Shown here one piece after another: positions 1 through 7,843 of a stretch of DNA of 64,000 nucleotides (its first letter is position 1; each line of letters opens with the position of its first letter). Under the pieces are notes generated by a model. That model made no database searches. It was not told the DNA's origin and worked only from the letters and a program-made list of their open reading frames with translations. Source of the stretch: Allobosea sp. AAP35 (lineage in GTDB: Bacteria; Pseudomonadota; Alphaproteobacteria; Rhizobiales; Beijerinckiaceae); assembly GCF_001295925.1 (NCBI RefSeq), contig NZ_LJHQ01000018.1, forward strand, positions 175,297 through 239,296, written 5' to 3'. The position numbers were made by a program, and so were the translations under genes.

Positions 1-393
1 GAACTCGGCTTTGGCGGGCGCGGCGGCGAGCATACCGTCGCCTGCTTCAACACCCCGGAAGAGCACAACCTGATCGTCTGCACGCTCTGCTCCTGCTATC
101 CATGGCCGCTGCTCGGCCTGCCGCCGGTCTGGTACAAATCCCCGCCCTATCGATCCAAGGCGGTGATCGACCCGCGCGGCACGCTCGCCGATTTCGGCAT
201 CACCCTGCCCGACGGCCAGCGCATCCGCGTCTGGGATTCCACCGCCGAGACGCGCTTCCTCGTAATTCCGATGCGCCCTGCTGGCACCGAGGGCTGGTCG
301 GAGGACAAGCTCGCGACAATCGTCAACCGCGACGCGATGATCGGTACCGGGCTGCCGTGCGTGGAGGATGCCGAAACGGGGACTGCATCATGA
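1..393 (+). CDS. nthA: Nitrile hydratase alpha subunit, cobalt type (3' part only)
   Basis: Catalytic subunit of nitrile hydratase, which hydrates nitriles to amides in the cytoplasm. The gene is open at the left window edge, so only the last 130 codons are seen. The metal-binding claw motif VCTLCSC is intact at codons 26-32; threonine in the third position is the usual mark of the cobalt enzyme, where iron enzymes carry serine. The rest, including the [18 protein letters not shown] segment, matches the family closely. The TGA stop overlaps the beta-subunit ATG as ATGA, showing translational coupling. Identification is secure; substrate range cannot be read from the sequence. Confidence 0.95.
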   Translation, partial: ELGFGGRGGEHTVACFNTPEEHNLIVCTLCSCYPWPLLGLPPVWYKSPPYRSKAVIDPRGTLADFGITLPDGQRIRVWDSTAETRFLVIPMRPAGTEGWSEDKLATIVNRDAMIGTGLPCVEDAETGTAS

Positions 394-1049
394 ATGGCGG
401 GCAGGATCTCGGCGGGCAGATGGGCTTCGGGCCCGTCCAGCCCGAACCCAACGAGCCGATCTTCCACGCCGAATGGGAGAAGCGCGTGCTCGCGATCAAT
501 GTCGCGGCCGGGGCGATGGGCGCCTGGACGATCGACGGCATGCGCGCAGCCCGCGAGAGCCTGCCGCCGGCGGAGTACCTGTCTTCCTCCTATTACGAGA
601 TCTGGCTGGCCGGGCTGCACCGGATGCTGGTCGAGAAAGGCTTCGTCACGCCCGAGGAGCTCACGCAGGGCCAACCGCTCAGTCCGGCGAAGACGCCCAA
701 GCGCGTTCTCAAGGGCGAGGAGGTCGCAAGCGTTCTGCGACGCGGCTTCCCCTACGAGCGCGAGGCAGCCGCCCCCGCGCGCTTCGCCGTCGGCGATGCG
801 GTCCGCACCATCGTGATGCACCCGCAGCACCACACCCGACTGCCGCGCTATGCCCGCGGCAAGACAGGCGTGATCGAACGCGTCACGGGCTGCCATGTCT
901 TTCCCGACACCGGCGCGCAGGGGCTGCCCGAGACGGCGCAATGGCTCTACACCGTCGTCTTCACCGGCCCCGAACTCTGGGGCCGCAACGCCGACGCGAC
1001 ATCATCCGTCTCGATCGAGGCCTGGGAGAGCTATCTTGAACCGGCCTGA
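390..1049 (+). CDS. nthB: Nitrile hydratase beta subunit
   Basis: Structural partner of the alpha subunit; together they form the active heterodimer. The 219-residue product has the typical beginning [16 protein letters not shown], a central helical part ([18 protein letters not shown]) and the C-terminal SH3-like beta domain ([15 protein letters not shown], then PELWGRNAD). Length is normal for the family. The ATG lies inside the stop of the alpha gene (ATGA), and the accessory-protein gene begins before this gene ends, so the three are one operon in the usual alpha-beta-activator order. Confidence 0.95.
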   Translation: MNGGQDLGGQMGFGPVQPEPNEPIFHAEWEKRVLAINVAAGAMGAWTIDGMRAARESLPPAEYLSSSYYEIWLAGLHRMLVEKGFVTPEELTQGQPLSPAKTPKRVLKGEEVASVLRRGFPYEREAAAPARFAVGDAVRTIVMHPQHHTRLPRYARGKTGVIERVTGCHVFPDTGAQGLPETAQWLYTVVFTGPELWGRNADATSSVSIEAWESYLEPA

Positions 1050-1422
1050 TCCCAACCTCGCGATGACATTGGCGGCCGGAACGCCGATCCCGCGCGATGC
1101 TGAGGGGCCGGTCTTCGCCGAACCCTGGCAGGCGATGGTCTTCGCGCTCGTCGTCCAGTTGCAGGAGCGGGGCGTGTTCACGGCCGATGAATGGGCGCAG
1201 GCGCTGGGCACCGAGATCCGAGAGGCGGTCGCGAATGGCGGCTGCCGCGACGGCTCCGATTATTACGAGCGCTGGTGCGAGGCGCTGGAACACCTGCTCA
1301 TCGCCAAAGGCGTCGCCTCGCATGACGGTGTCGATGCGCTGGCGGCCTCCTGGGCTCGCGCCGCCGAGGCGACGCCGCATGGCCAGCCGATCCTGATCGA
1401 GAACGATCCGCTTAGAGGCTGA
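1036..1422 (+). CDS. Nitrile hydratase accessory (activator) protein
   Basis: Small protein needed in cobalt nitrile hydratases to load metal and mature the alpha subunit. The 128-residue product resembles the N-terminal helical part of the beta subunit (FAEPWQAMVFALVVQLQERG, then a DYYERWCEALEHLL segment), as expected for this family. I chose the TTG at 1036, which overlaps the beta gene by 14 bases, because a GGGAG ribosome site lies about 8 bases before it. The ATG at 1063 has none. An amidase to finish nitrile degradation does not follow; the only amidase in the window is near 53 kb. Confidence 0.85.
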   Translation: MNRPDPNLAMTLAAGTPIPRDAEGPVFAEPWQAMVFALVVQLQERGVFTADEWAQALGTEIREAVANGGCRDGSDYYERWCEALEHLLIAKGVASHDGVDALAASWARAAEATPHGQPILIENDPLRG

Positions 1423-1433
1423 GCGGAGGCTGT

Positions 1434-2405
1434 TCAGGCCACCCCCAGCGACAGCAGATCGTGCACATGCACGAGACCCACCGGCCGCTCATCGGCATCG
1501 GCGACGATCAGCGCGGTGATCCGCAGCCGGTTGACCATCTCGAGCGCTTCGCCCGCCAGGGCATCGGGCGCGATCCAGCGGGGATTGGCGCTCATCACAT
1601 CCCGCGCCCGCTGCGCCAAGCCGCCACCCATCAGCTTGCGACGCAGATCGCCATCGGTGACCACGCCGGCGAGCGCCCCGTCGGGGTCGATCACGATGGC
1701 GCAGCCAAAACCCTTGGCCGAGATCATCGCGACGACATCGGGCACCGCCGCATCGAGCCCGACGATCGGCAGCGCGCCATCGCGATGCATGATGCTGGCG
1801 ACGGTCTTCAACTGCGCGCCGAGCTTGCCGCCGGGGTGGTAGACGAAGAAATCCTGGCGCGAGAAGCCACGCGCCTCGAGCAGCGCGACGGCCAGCGCAT
1901 CGCCCAGCGCCATCTGCATCGTCGTCGAGGTCGTCGGCGCCAGCCCGTTCGGGCAGGCCTCTTCCGCCTTCGGCAGGAGCAGGGTGATATCGGCTTCGCG
2001 GCCCAGCGCGCTGTCGGCATTGGCGGTGATCGCGATCAGCCCGACGCGGAAGCGCCGCGTATGTGCGACGATGGCCGCGAGCTCAGCCGTCTCGCCCGAC
2101 CAGGACAGGGCGATGACGACGTCATTGGGCTGGACCATGCCGAGATCGCCATGGCTGGCCTCGGCCGCGTGGACGAACAGTGCGGGCGTGCCGGTCGAGG
2201 CCAAGGTCGCGGCGATCTTGCGCCCGACATGGCCGGATTTACCCATGCCGGAGACGACGACGCGCCCCCCGGCGGCCCGGATCATCGCGACGGCCTGGCT
2301 GAAGGGCTCGCCCAGCCCGTTGCCGAGCGCGGCGTGGAGCGTGTCGAGGCCGGCGCGCTCGGTGGCGATGGTGCGGAGCGCGGAGGCGCGGATATCGGCT
2401 GTCAT
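1434..2405 (-). CDS. kdsD: Arabinose-5-phosphate isomerase (KpsF/GutQ family)
   Basis: Interconverts ribulose-5-phosphate and arabinose-5-phosphate, the first step to Kdo for lipopolysaccharide. The 323-residue protein has an N-terminal SIS sugar-isomerase domain (GRVVVSGMGKSGHVGRKIAA, ALSWSGET) followed by two CBS repeats (IMHRDGALPIV...GVVTDGDLRR; DVMSANPRWI...GLVHVHDLL). Length and domain order are those of KdsD. It is transcribed away from the beta-barrel gene at 2562, so the 156-base gap must hold both promoters. The start ATG gives MTADIRASALRTI, a normal beginning for the family. Confidence 0.93.
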   Translation of the reverse strand: MTADIRASALRTIATERAGLDTLHAALGNGLGEPFSQAVAMIRAAGGRVVVSGMGKSGHVGRKIAATLASTGTPALFVHAAEASHGDLGMVQPNDVVIALSWSGETAELAAIVAHTRRFRVGLIAITANADSALGREADITLLLPKAEEACPNGLAPTTSTTMQMALGDALAVALLEARGFSRQDFFVYHPGGKLGAQLKTVASIMHRDGALPIVGLDAAVPDVVAMISAKGFGCAIVIDPDGALAGVVTDGDLRRKLMGGGLAQRARDVMSANPRWIAPDALAGEALEMVNRLRITALIVADADERPVGLVHVHDLLSLGVA

Positions 2406-2561
2406 GGCGGGCGCTCTAGCACAGGCACAGCCAAGGGTTCCAGTTCTCGCCCTCGCCCCGCTGCTTATTGACGCCCCGTTAACCGCGATCGTTCTAACTC
2501 CGTTAACCATGCGCGCCATCCCGGATGCGCCGAGGCTTATGCCTGGAGCGATCGAAGCCCC

Positions 2562-4091
2562 GTGTCCCGCCGTGCCACCCTGCTCCTGACCGGCACCGCC
2601 GCGGCCAGCCTCGTGCTGGCGGCGAGCATCGTCTCGGCCCAGCAGACGCGCCGCGCGCCCCTGCGCCCCACCGTCCCGGCCTATGTCGCCCAACAGCCCG
2701 CCCCTGACCAGCCATCCGCCTCCAGCTTTTCGGCGACACCCGACTCCGTGCGCGATCCCGCCGCGCTGATCCAGGACCAGCCCTCGGCGATTTCGCGCAG
2801 CGCTCCGCCCAATGCCAGCCGCCCGGTTCGGGCGAGCGGCGTGCGCGGCGTGACACAGCGCCAGTTTCGCGCGCCACAGCCGACGGTGACAGGTCTGCCG
2901 CCGTCCACTCCCCTGCCGCCGCCGCCCCGTCGCAACGCTGCGACCGAGGAGGACCCCTACGCTCCGCTTGGCCTGCGGCTGGGCAGCGTGGTGCTGAAGC
3001 CCGCGATCACGAACGGCGTGGGCTACGACACCAATCCACAGCGCACGGCCGGATCGACCCGCAAGGGCTCGCCTTTCAGCCGGCATGACGCGGAGGTCGA
3101 GATCCAGTCTGACTGGAACGTGCATGAGCTGAAGGGCCGCCTGCGCGGCGGCTACAGCGAGTACTTCCGCGACCGCGACGCCTCGCGCCCCGACGGCGAG
3201 GGCAATCTCGATCTGCGGCTCGACGCCTCCCGCGACACCCGCATCCTGCTGGAGACCCGCGCGCGGCTCGACACGCAGCGTCCGGGCTCGCCGGACCTGA
3301 CCGCCGCCGTCACCGGCCGGCCGCTGATCTATCAATACGGCGCCTCGGCCGGCGTCACCCATGACATCAACCGCCTGCAGATGACGCTGCGGGGCTCGGT
3401 CGACCGCAGCGATTATGAGGACGGCAAGCTCAGCAATGGCGGCATCGTCAGCCAGCGCGACCGCAACCAGACGCAATATGGACTGCGCCTGCGCGCGGCC
3501 TATGAGGTGACGCCCGGCTTCAAGCCCTTCGTCCAGGGCGAGGTCGACACCCGCGAATTCGACCAGGCGATCGATTCCAGCGGCTACCGGCGCTCCTCGG
3601 ATGGCGCCACCGGCCGCGTCGGCTCGACCTTCGAGATCAGCCGCCAGCTCACCGGCGAGGTCTCCGTCGGCTACCAGAACCGCAAATACGAAGATGGCCG
3701 GCTGCGCAACCTGAAGGGCTTCATCGGCGACGCCGCGATCCTGTGGTCGCCAACGCCGCTGACCACGGTGACGCTGCGCGGCACCTCGGAACTCGGCGAC
3801 ACCACCATCGCCGGCTCGTCGGGCACCACGGTAAGGCGTGTCTCGCTTGAGGTCGCCCATGCTCTGCGCCGCAACCTGATCGTCACGGGTGTCACGAATT
3901 TTGGCCGCACCGAGTATGACGGCCAGGGCCTGCGCGAGGATTTCTCAAGCTATGGCGCCCGCATCGAATACAAGCTGACCCGCACCTTCGCGGTGCGCGC
4001 GAGCTTCACCCAGGAGCGGCTGAACTCGACGGCGCAGGGCTCGGACTACACGGCGAACGTCGCGCAGGTGGGGCTGAGGGTGCAGTTCTGA
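2562..4091 (+). CDS. Outer-membrane beta-barrel protein
   Basis: Predicted integral outer-membrane protein of 509 residues. It has an N-terminal signal peptide (hydrophobic LLLTGTAAASLVLAASI, cleavage near SAQ-Q), a proline-rich disordered stretch to about residue 125, then a long run of alternating amphipathic strands with many Tyr/Arg/Asp turns, ending in phenylalanine (GLRVQF), the usual recognition end for barrel assembly. It resembles the BBP2_2-type outer-membrane beta-barrel family, but I cannot name a substrate. The GTG at 2562 is the only in-frame start close to the signal peptide. The leader contains two GTTAACC motifs (2478 and 2502). Confidence 0.75.
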   Translation: MSRRATLLLTGTAAASLVLAASIVSAQQTRRAPLRPTVPAYVAQQPAPDQPSASSFSATPDSVRDPAALIQDQPSAISRSAPPNASRPVRASGVRGVTQRQFRAPQPTVTGLPPSTPLPPPPRRNAATEEDPYAPLGLRLGSVVLKPAITNGVGYDTNPQRTAGSTRKGSPFSRHDAEVEIQSDWNVHELKGRLRGGYSEYFRDRDASRPDGEGNLDLRLDASRDTRILLETRARLDTQRPGSPDLTAAVTGRPLIYQYGASAGVTHDINRLQMTLRGSVDRSDYEDGKLSNGGIVSQRDRNQTQYGLRLRAAYEVTPGFKPFVQGEVDTREFDQAIDSSGYRRSSDGATGRVGSTFEISRQLTGEVSVGYQNRKYEDGRLRNLKGFIGDAAILWSPTPLTTVTLRGTSELGDTTIAGSSGTTVRRVSLEVAHALRRNLIVTGVTNFGRTEYDGQGLREDFSSYGARIEYKLTRTFAVRASFTQERLNSTAQGSDYTANVAQVGLRVQF

Positions 4092-4097
4092 CCACCC

Positions 4098-4181
4098 GCG
4101 TCATTCTCGGGCTTGACCCGAGAATCTCAAGACCAGTGGCACTGATTTCAGAGATGGTCGGGTCAGGCCCGACCATGACGC
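4098..4181. repeat. Composite palindromic intergenic repeat, short form
   Basis: An 84-base element bounded by GCGTCAT and its complement ATGACGC. Inside are two perfect 9-bp hairpins: ATTCTCGGG/CCCGAGAAT (4103-4125) and ATGGTCGGG/CCCGACCAT (4154-4176), each with a 5-base loop. It sits between two convergent genes (beta-barrel and pepF), where the hairpins could act as a bidirectional transcript end. Related elements lie at 30022, 42196, 43269 and 47051. Confidence 0.8.
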
Positions 4182-4191
4182 CGAACCTCCC

Positions 4192-6039
4192 CTACTCCAT
4201 CCCCTCCAGCTCAATGATCATCCCCTCGATCATCGTCAGGCCGATCTGCCAGAAGGCGGGATCGCGTGCGTCGAGCCCAAAGGGTGCCAGCAGCTCAGAA
4301 TGGTGCTTGGTTCCACCCGCCGAGAGCAGGGCGAAATAGCGCTCCTGGAAGCCCTCCGCCGCGTTTTGGTAGACGCCGTAGAGCGAGTTCACCAGGCAGT
4401 CGCCGAAGGCATAGGCATAGACGTAAAACGGCGAATGGATGAAGTGCGGGATGTAGCACCAGAACGGCTCGTAGCCAGGGCCAAGCCGGATCGCGGGCCC
4501 GAGGCTCTCGGCCTGCACGCTCATCCACAGTTCGCACAGCGCCTCGGCGGTCAGTTCGCCTGATTTGCGCGCCTCATGGACCTTCCGCTCGAAGGAATAA
4601 AACGCGATCTGGCGCACGACCGTGTTGATCATGTCCTCGACCTTGGCCGCCAGCATCGCCTTGCGCTGCTTTTGATCCATGGTGCCGTCGAGCAGGCGCC
4701 GGAAGGTCAGCATCTCGCCAAAGACGCTCGCGGTTTCGGCGAGCGTCAGCGGCGTTGGTGCCATCAACGCACCATTGGGGGCCGCCAAGACCTGATGCAC
4801 GCCATGGCCGAGTTCATGGGCGAGCGTCATCACGTCGCGCGGCTTGCCCTGGTAATTGACCAGCACATAGGGATGCGCGGAGGGCACGGTCGGGTGCGCG
4901 AAGGCGCCCGGCGCCTTGCCGGGCCGCGCCGGCGCGTCGATCCATTTCTCGTCGAAGAAGCGCCGCGCAATGCCGGCCATTTCCGGCGAGAACGCCCCAT
5001 AGGCGTCGAGCACCGTGTCGCGTGCCTCCGTCCAGGGAATGGTGCGCTGCTCGACCTTCGGCAGCGGCGCGTTGCGGTCCCAGAAATCGAGCTGTTCGCG
5101 CCCGAACCACTTGGCCTTCAGCTTGTAATAGCGGTGCGAGAGCCGGGGATAGGCTTCGCGCACGGCGGACACCAGGGCGTCGACGACCTCGCGCTCGACG
5201 CGGTTGGCGAGATGGCGCGAATCCGCAACATCCTCGAACTTCCGCCAGCGGTCGGAGATTTCCTTGTCCTTGGCGAGGGTGTTGGTGATCAGCGCGAAGG
5301 TCCGCAAATGCGCGCGGAACACCTCGCTCAGCGCCTCGGCGGCGGCCTTGCGCACCGCGCCATCGGCATCCTGCAGCTTGTTGAGCGTCAGTTCGAGCGT
5401 CAACTCCTCGTCGCCGAACGTGAAGCGCAGCGAGGCGATGGTCTCGTCGAAGAGCCGGTTCCAGGCGGCATGCCCGGTCATCGACTTTTCGTGGAACAGC
5501 GCCTCGATCCGGTCCTCGAGCTGATGCGGCTTGTCCTTGGCGAGATCCTCGAGCCAGGGCTTCCAGTGCGACAACGGCCCCTCTGCCGAAAGGCGCGCCA
5601 GCAGCGCCGGCTCGATGCGGTTGAGCTCCAGCTCGAAGAACAACAGCTCGGTCACGGCCGCGTTCAGCTTGTCCTGCGTGTCGCCATAGAACTTGGCGCG
5701 CTGCGGATCGGTGGTGTCGCCGGCATAAACCAGACCCGCATAGGCGCCGATCCGGCCCAGCAGATCGCTGAGCGCCTCGAACCCCTTGACGGCCTCGGCG
5801 AGGAGCTTCCCGGCATCCTCATGCTCCGCCAGCGCCACCAGCTTGCCGCGATAAAGCCCGGCGAAGCTCTGCGAATCGCTCATGGCCCGGTCGAGATCGG
5901 CCTTCAGAAGGTCCGATTCCATCGACGAATAGAGATGGCTGAGATCCCATTCCGGCAGGGGCCCCAGCGCCTTGGCGGTGCTGGCTGCCTTCGTCTCGGC
6001 CGGGCTGGCGCGCATCGCCTCGTCAAACGCCATCGTCAT
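4192..6039 (-). CDS. pepF: Oligoendopeptidase F, M3 family metallopeptidase
   Basis: Cytoplasmic zinc endopeptidase that cuts short peptides, probably in peptide recycling. The 615-residue product has the M3 zinc motif HELGH at residues 408-412 (Glu-409 catalytic), preceded by the family segment VLVNYQGKPRDVMTLA and followed downstream by the usual helical C-terminal part (YVYAYAFGDCLVNSLY). Length is typical of the alphaproteobacterial PepF group. No signal peptide is seen. It is a single gene convergent with the beta-barrel gene and divergent from the response regulator at 6245. Confidence 0.93.
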   Translation of the reverse strand: MTMAFDEAMRASPAETKAASTAKALGPLPEWDLSHLYSSMESDLLKADLDRAMSDSQSFAGLYRGKLVALAEHEDAGKLLAEAVKGFEALSDLLGRIGAYAGLVYAGDTTDPQRAKFYGDTQDKLNAAVTELLFFELELNRIEPALLARLSAEGPLSHWKPWLEDLAKDKPHQLEDRIEALFHEKSMTGHAAWNRLFDETIASLRFTFGDEELTLELTLNKLQDADGAVRKAAAEALSEVFRAHLRTFALITNTLAKDKEISDRWRKFEDVADSRHLANRVEREVVDALVSAVREAYPRLSHRYYKLKAKWFGREQLDFWDRNAPLPKVEQRTIPWTEARDTVLDAYGAFSPEMAGIARRFFDEKWIDAPARPGKAPGAFAHPTVPSAHPYVLVNYQGKPRDVMTLAHELGHGVHQVLAAPNGALMAPTPLTLAETASVFGEMLTFRRLLDGTMDQKQRKAMLAAKVEDMINTVVRQIAFYSFERKVHEARKSGELTAEALCELWMSVQAESLGPAIRLGPGYEPFWCYIPHFIHSPFYVYAYAFGDCLVNSLYGVYQNAAEGFQERYFALLSAGGTKHHSELLAPFGLDARDPAFWQIGLTMIEGMIIELEGME

Positions 6040-6150
6040 GTCTGGATCACCTCGCGGACTGGCCGAACTCGACTCTCATATGCGCAAGGCGGATCACCGG
6101 ATCAATGTCGCTTTGAGACCGATGGCGCCGCAGGCCCGCGCGCACCGCGT

Positions 6151-6165
6151 TTAAGCAGCGCTTAA
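6151..6165. promoter_or_regulatory. CtrA-type box, exact TTAA-N7-TTAA
   Basis: TTAA at 6151-6154 and 6162-6165, separated by seven bases, matches the full CtrA consensus exactly, and the second half continues as TTAACC. It lies 80 bases before the response-regulator ATG at 6245 and 112 bases before the divergent pepF start. Known: CtrA is the cell-cycle regulator of alphaproteobacteria and binds this motif. Inferred: control of the response regulator. Confidence 0.6.
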
Positions 6166-6244
6166 CCGTTCTGGTCGAGGATGCCCCAGAACGGAACAGC
6201 GATTCCGCACGCCCGATGTCAGCATCCCCTTGCCAGGCTCCTTC

Positions 6245-7738
6245 ATGACCGCAACCGTCCTCGTCGTCGATGACGATCCCGTCCAGCGGCGCCTGCTCGA
6301 CGCCATACTCAAGCGGTCGGGCTACGACGTCGTCACCGCCGAGACCGGCAGCATGGCCCTGCAGCTTCTGGCCGGGCCAGAGGGCGACCGCTTCGACGCC
6401 ATCGTGCTCGATCTCGTGATGCCCGAGCTCGACGGCATGGGCGTGCTGGCCGGCCTGCGCGAGCGCGGCATTGAGACGCCGGTCATCGTGCAGACGGCCA
6501 ATGGCTCGATCGAGACCGTGGTCCAGGCGATGCGCGCCGGCGCGATCGATTTCGTCGTCAAGCCGGTCGGCGCCGAGCGCCTGCAGATCTCGCTCAAGAA
6601 CGCGCTCAAGCTCGGCGCGCTGGAACATGAGCTGCGCCACATCAAGCGCCGCAACTCCGGCACGCTCGGCTTTCGTGACCTCGCCACCAAGAGCGCCGAC
6701 ATGGCCCGCGTCGTGCGCCTGGCCGAGCGCGCCGCCAAATCCAACATCCCGATCCTGGTCGAGGGCGAATCCGGCGTCGGCAAGGAGGTGCTGGCGCGCG
6801 CGATCCAGGGCTCAAGCGACCGAAAGGGCAAGCCCTTCGTCACGGTCAATTGCGGCGCGATCCCGCATAATCTCGTCGAATCGATCCTGTTTGGCCATGA
6901 GAAGGGCTCGTTCACCGGCGCGACGGAACGGCATGTCGGCAAATTCGTCGAGGCCAGCGGCGGCACGCTCTTCCTCGACGAAGTCGGCGAATTGCCGCTC
7001 GACGCGCAGGTGAAGCTGCTGCGCGCGATCCAGGAAGGCGAGGTCGACCCTGTCGGCGGCAAGAAGTCGGTGCGCGTCGACATCCGCATCATCTCGGCGA
7101 CGAACAAAAGCCTGCTCGATCAGGTAAAGGCCGGCGAATTCCGCGAAGACCTGTATTACCGCCTCAACGTCTTCCCGATCACGCTGCCGCCGCTGCGCCA
7201 GCGCCGCGAGGACATTCCCGATCTGGCGCGCGGCTTCCTGGCGCGTTTCGCCGCCGAAGAAGGCAAGAAGCTGCGCGGCATCTCGGCCGAGGCCCTGTCG
7301 CTGATCTCAGGCTATGACTGGCCGGGCAATGTCCGCCAGCTCGAGAACGCCATGTTCCGCGCCGTCGTCCTGGCCGATGGCGACGAACTCACCATCACCG
7401 AATTCCCCCAGATCGCCGCGCAGATGGAGGGCTACGACGTCCGCATTCCGCCAGCCCCGGCCTCGCTGGGGCCTATGGAGGCACGCAACGAGACCCCGCG
7501 CATCATCCAGATGCCGGTGCGCGACCCCAACGCGCTCGATCTCGTCGAAGGCACAGACATGCGCAAGCTCGACGATCTCGAACGCGAGATCATCAAATTC
7601 GCCCTGGCCCATTATCGCGGCCACATGTCGGAAATCTCGCGCAAGCTCGGCATCGGGCGCTCGACCCTCTACCGCAAGCTCAAGGATTACGGGCTGATCG
7701 AGGCTGAAGCGGCCGCCGATGAAACCGACGCGGCCTGA
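6245..7738 (+). CDS. Sigma54-type response regulator (REC-AAA+-Fis)
   Basis: Two-component regulator predicted to activate sigma54 promoters. The 497-residue protein has a receiver domain (acidic pocket VVDDD, phospho-acceptor Asp-56 in IVLDLVMPELDG), a AAA+ domain (Walker A GESGVGKE at 174-181, Walker B GGTLFLDEVGEL, arginine-finger region) and a Fis-type helix-turn-helix at the end (MSEISRKLGIGRSTLYRKLK). The sigma54-contact loop reads GSFTGA at 221-226 instead of the common GAFTGA. The ATG at 6245 is used because it starts directly at the receiver domain. No histidine kinase is adjacent. The next gene, an L,D-transpeptidase, is a plausible but unproven target. Confidence 0.9.
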   Translation: MTATVLVVDDDPVQRRLLDAILKRSGYDVVTAETGSMALQLLAGPEGDRFDAIVLDLVMPELDGMGVLAGLRERGIETPVIVQTANGSIETVVQAMRAGAIDFVVKPVGAERLQISLKNALKLGALEHELRHIKRRNSGTLGFRDLATKSADMARVVRLAERAAKSNIPILVEGESGVGKEVLARAIQGSSDRKGKPFVTVNCGAIPHNLVESILFGHEKGSFTGATERHVGKFVEASGGTLFLDEVGELPLDAQVKLLRAIQEGEVDPVGGKKSVRVDIRIISATNKSLLDQVKAGEFREDLYYRLNVFPITLPPLRQRREDIPDLARGFLARFAAEEGKKLRGISAEALSLISGYDWPGNVRQLENAMFRAVVLADGDELTITEFPQIAAQMEGYDVRIPPAPASLGPMEARNETPRIIQMPVRDPNALDLVEGTDMRKLDDLEREIIKFALAHYRGHMSEISRKLGIGRSTLYRKLKDYGLIEAEAAADETDAA

Positions 7739-7843
7739 GCCGCGACACACCGAATGCAGGCGCCTGTTGCGCCCTCGCATCTTGTCGAAACAACCCGAGT
7801 CACGCAGGAATGCGGCTCTCGGCAGAATGAGGGATAGCCCACC

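Noticed and set aside
2478..2510. Two GTTAACC motifs before the beta-barrel gene, possibly CtrA
   Set aside because: The TTAA halves are not at seven-base spacing; only the TTAACCAT half-site remains, which is too weak to call.
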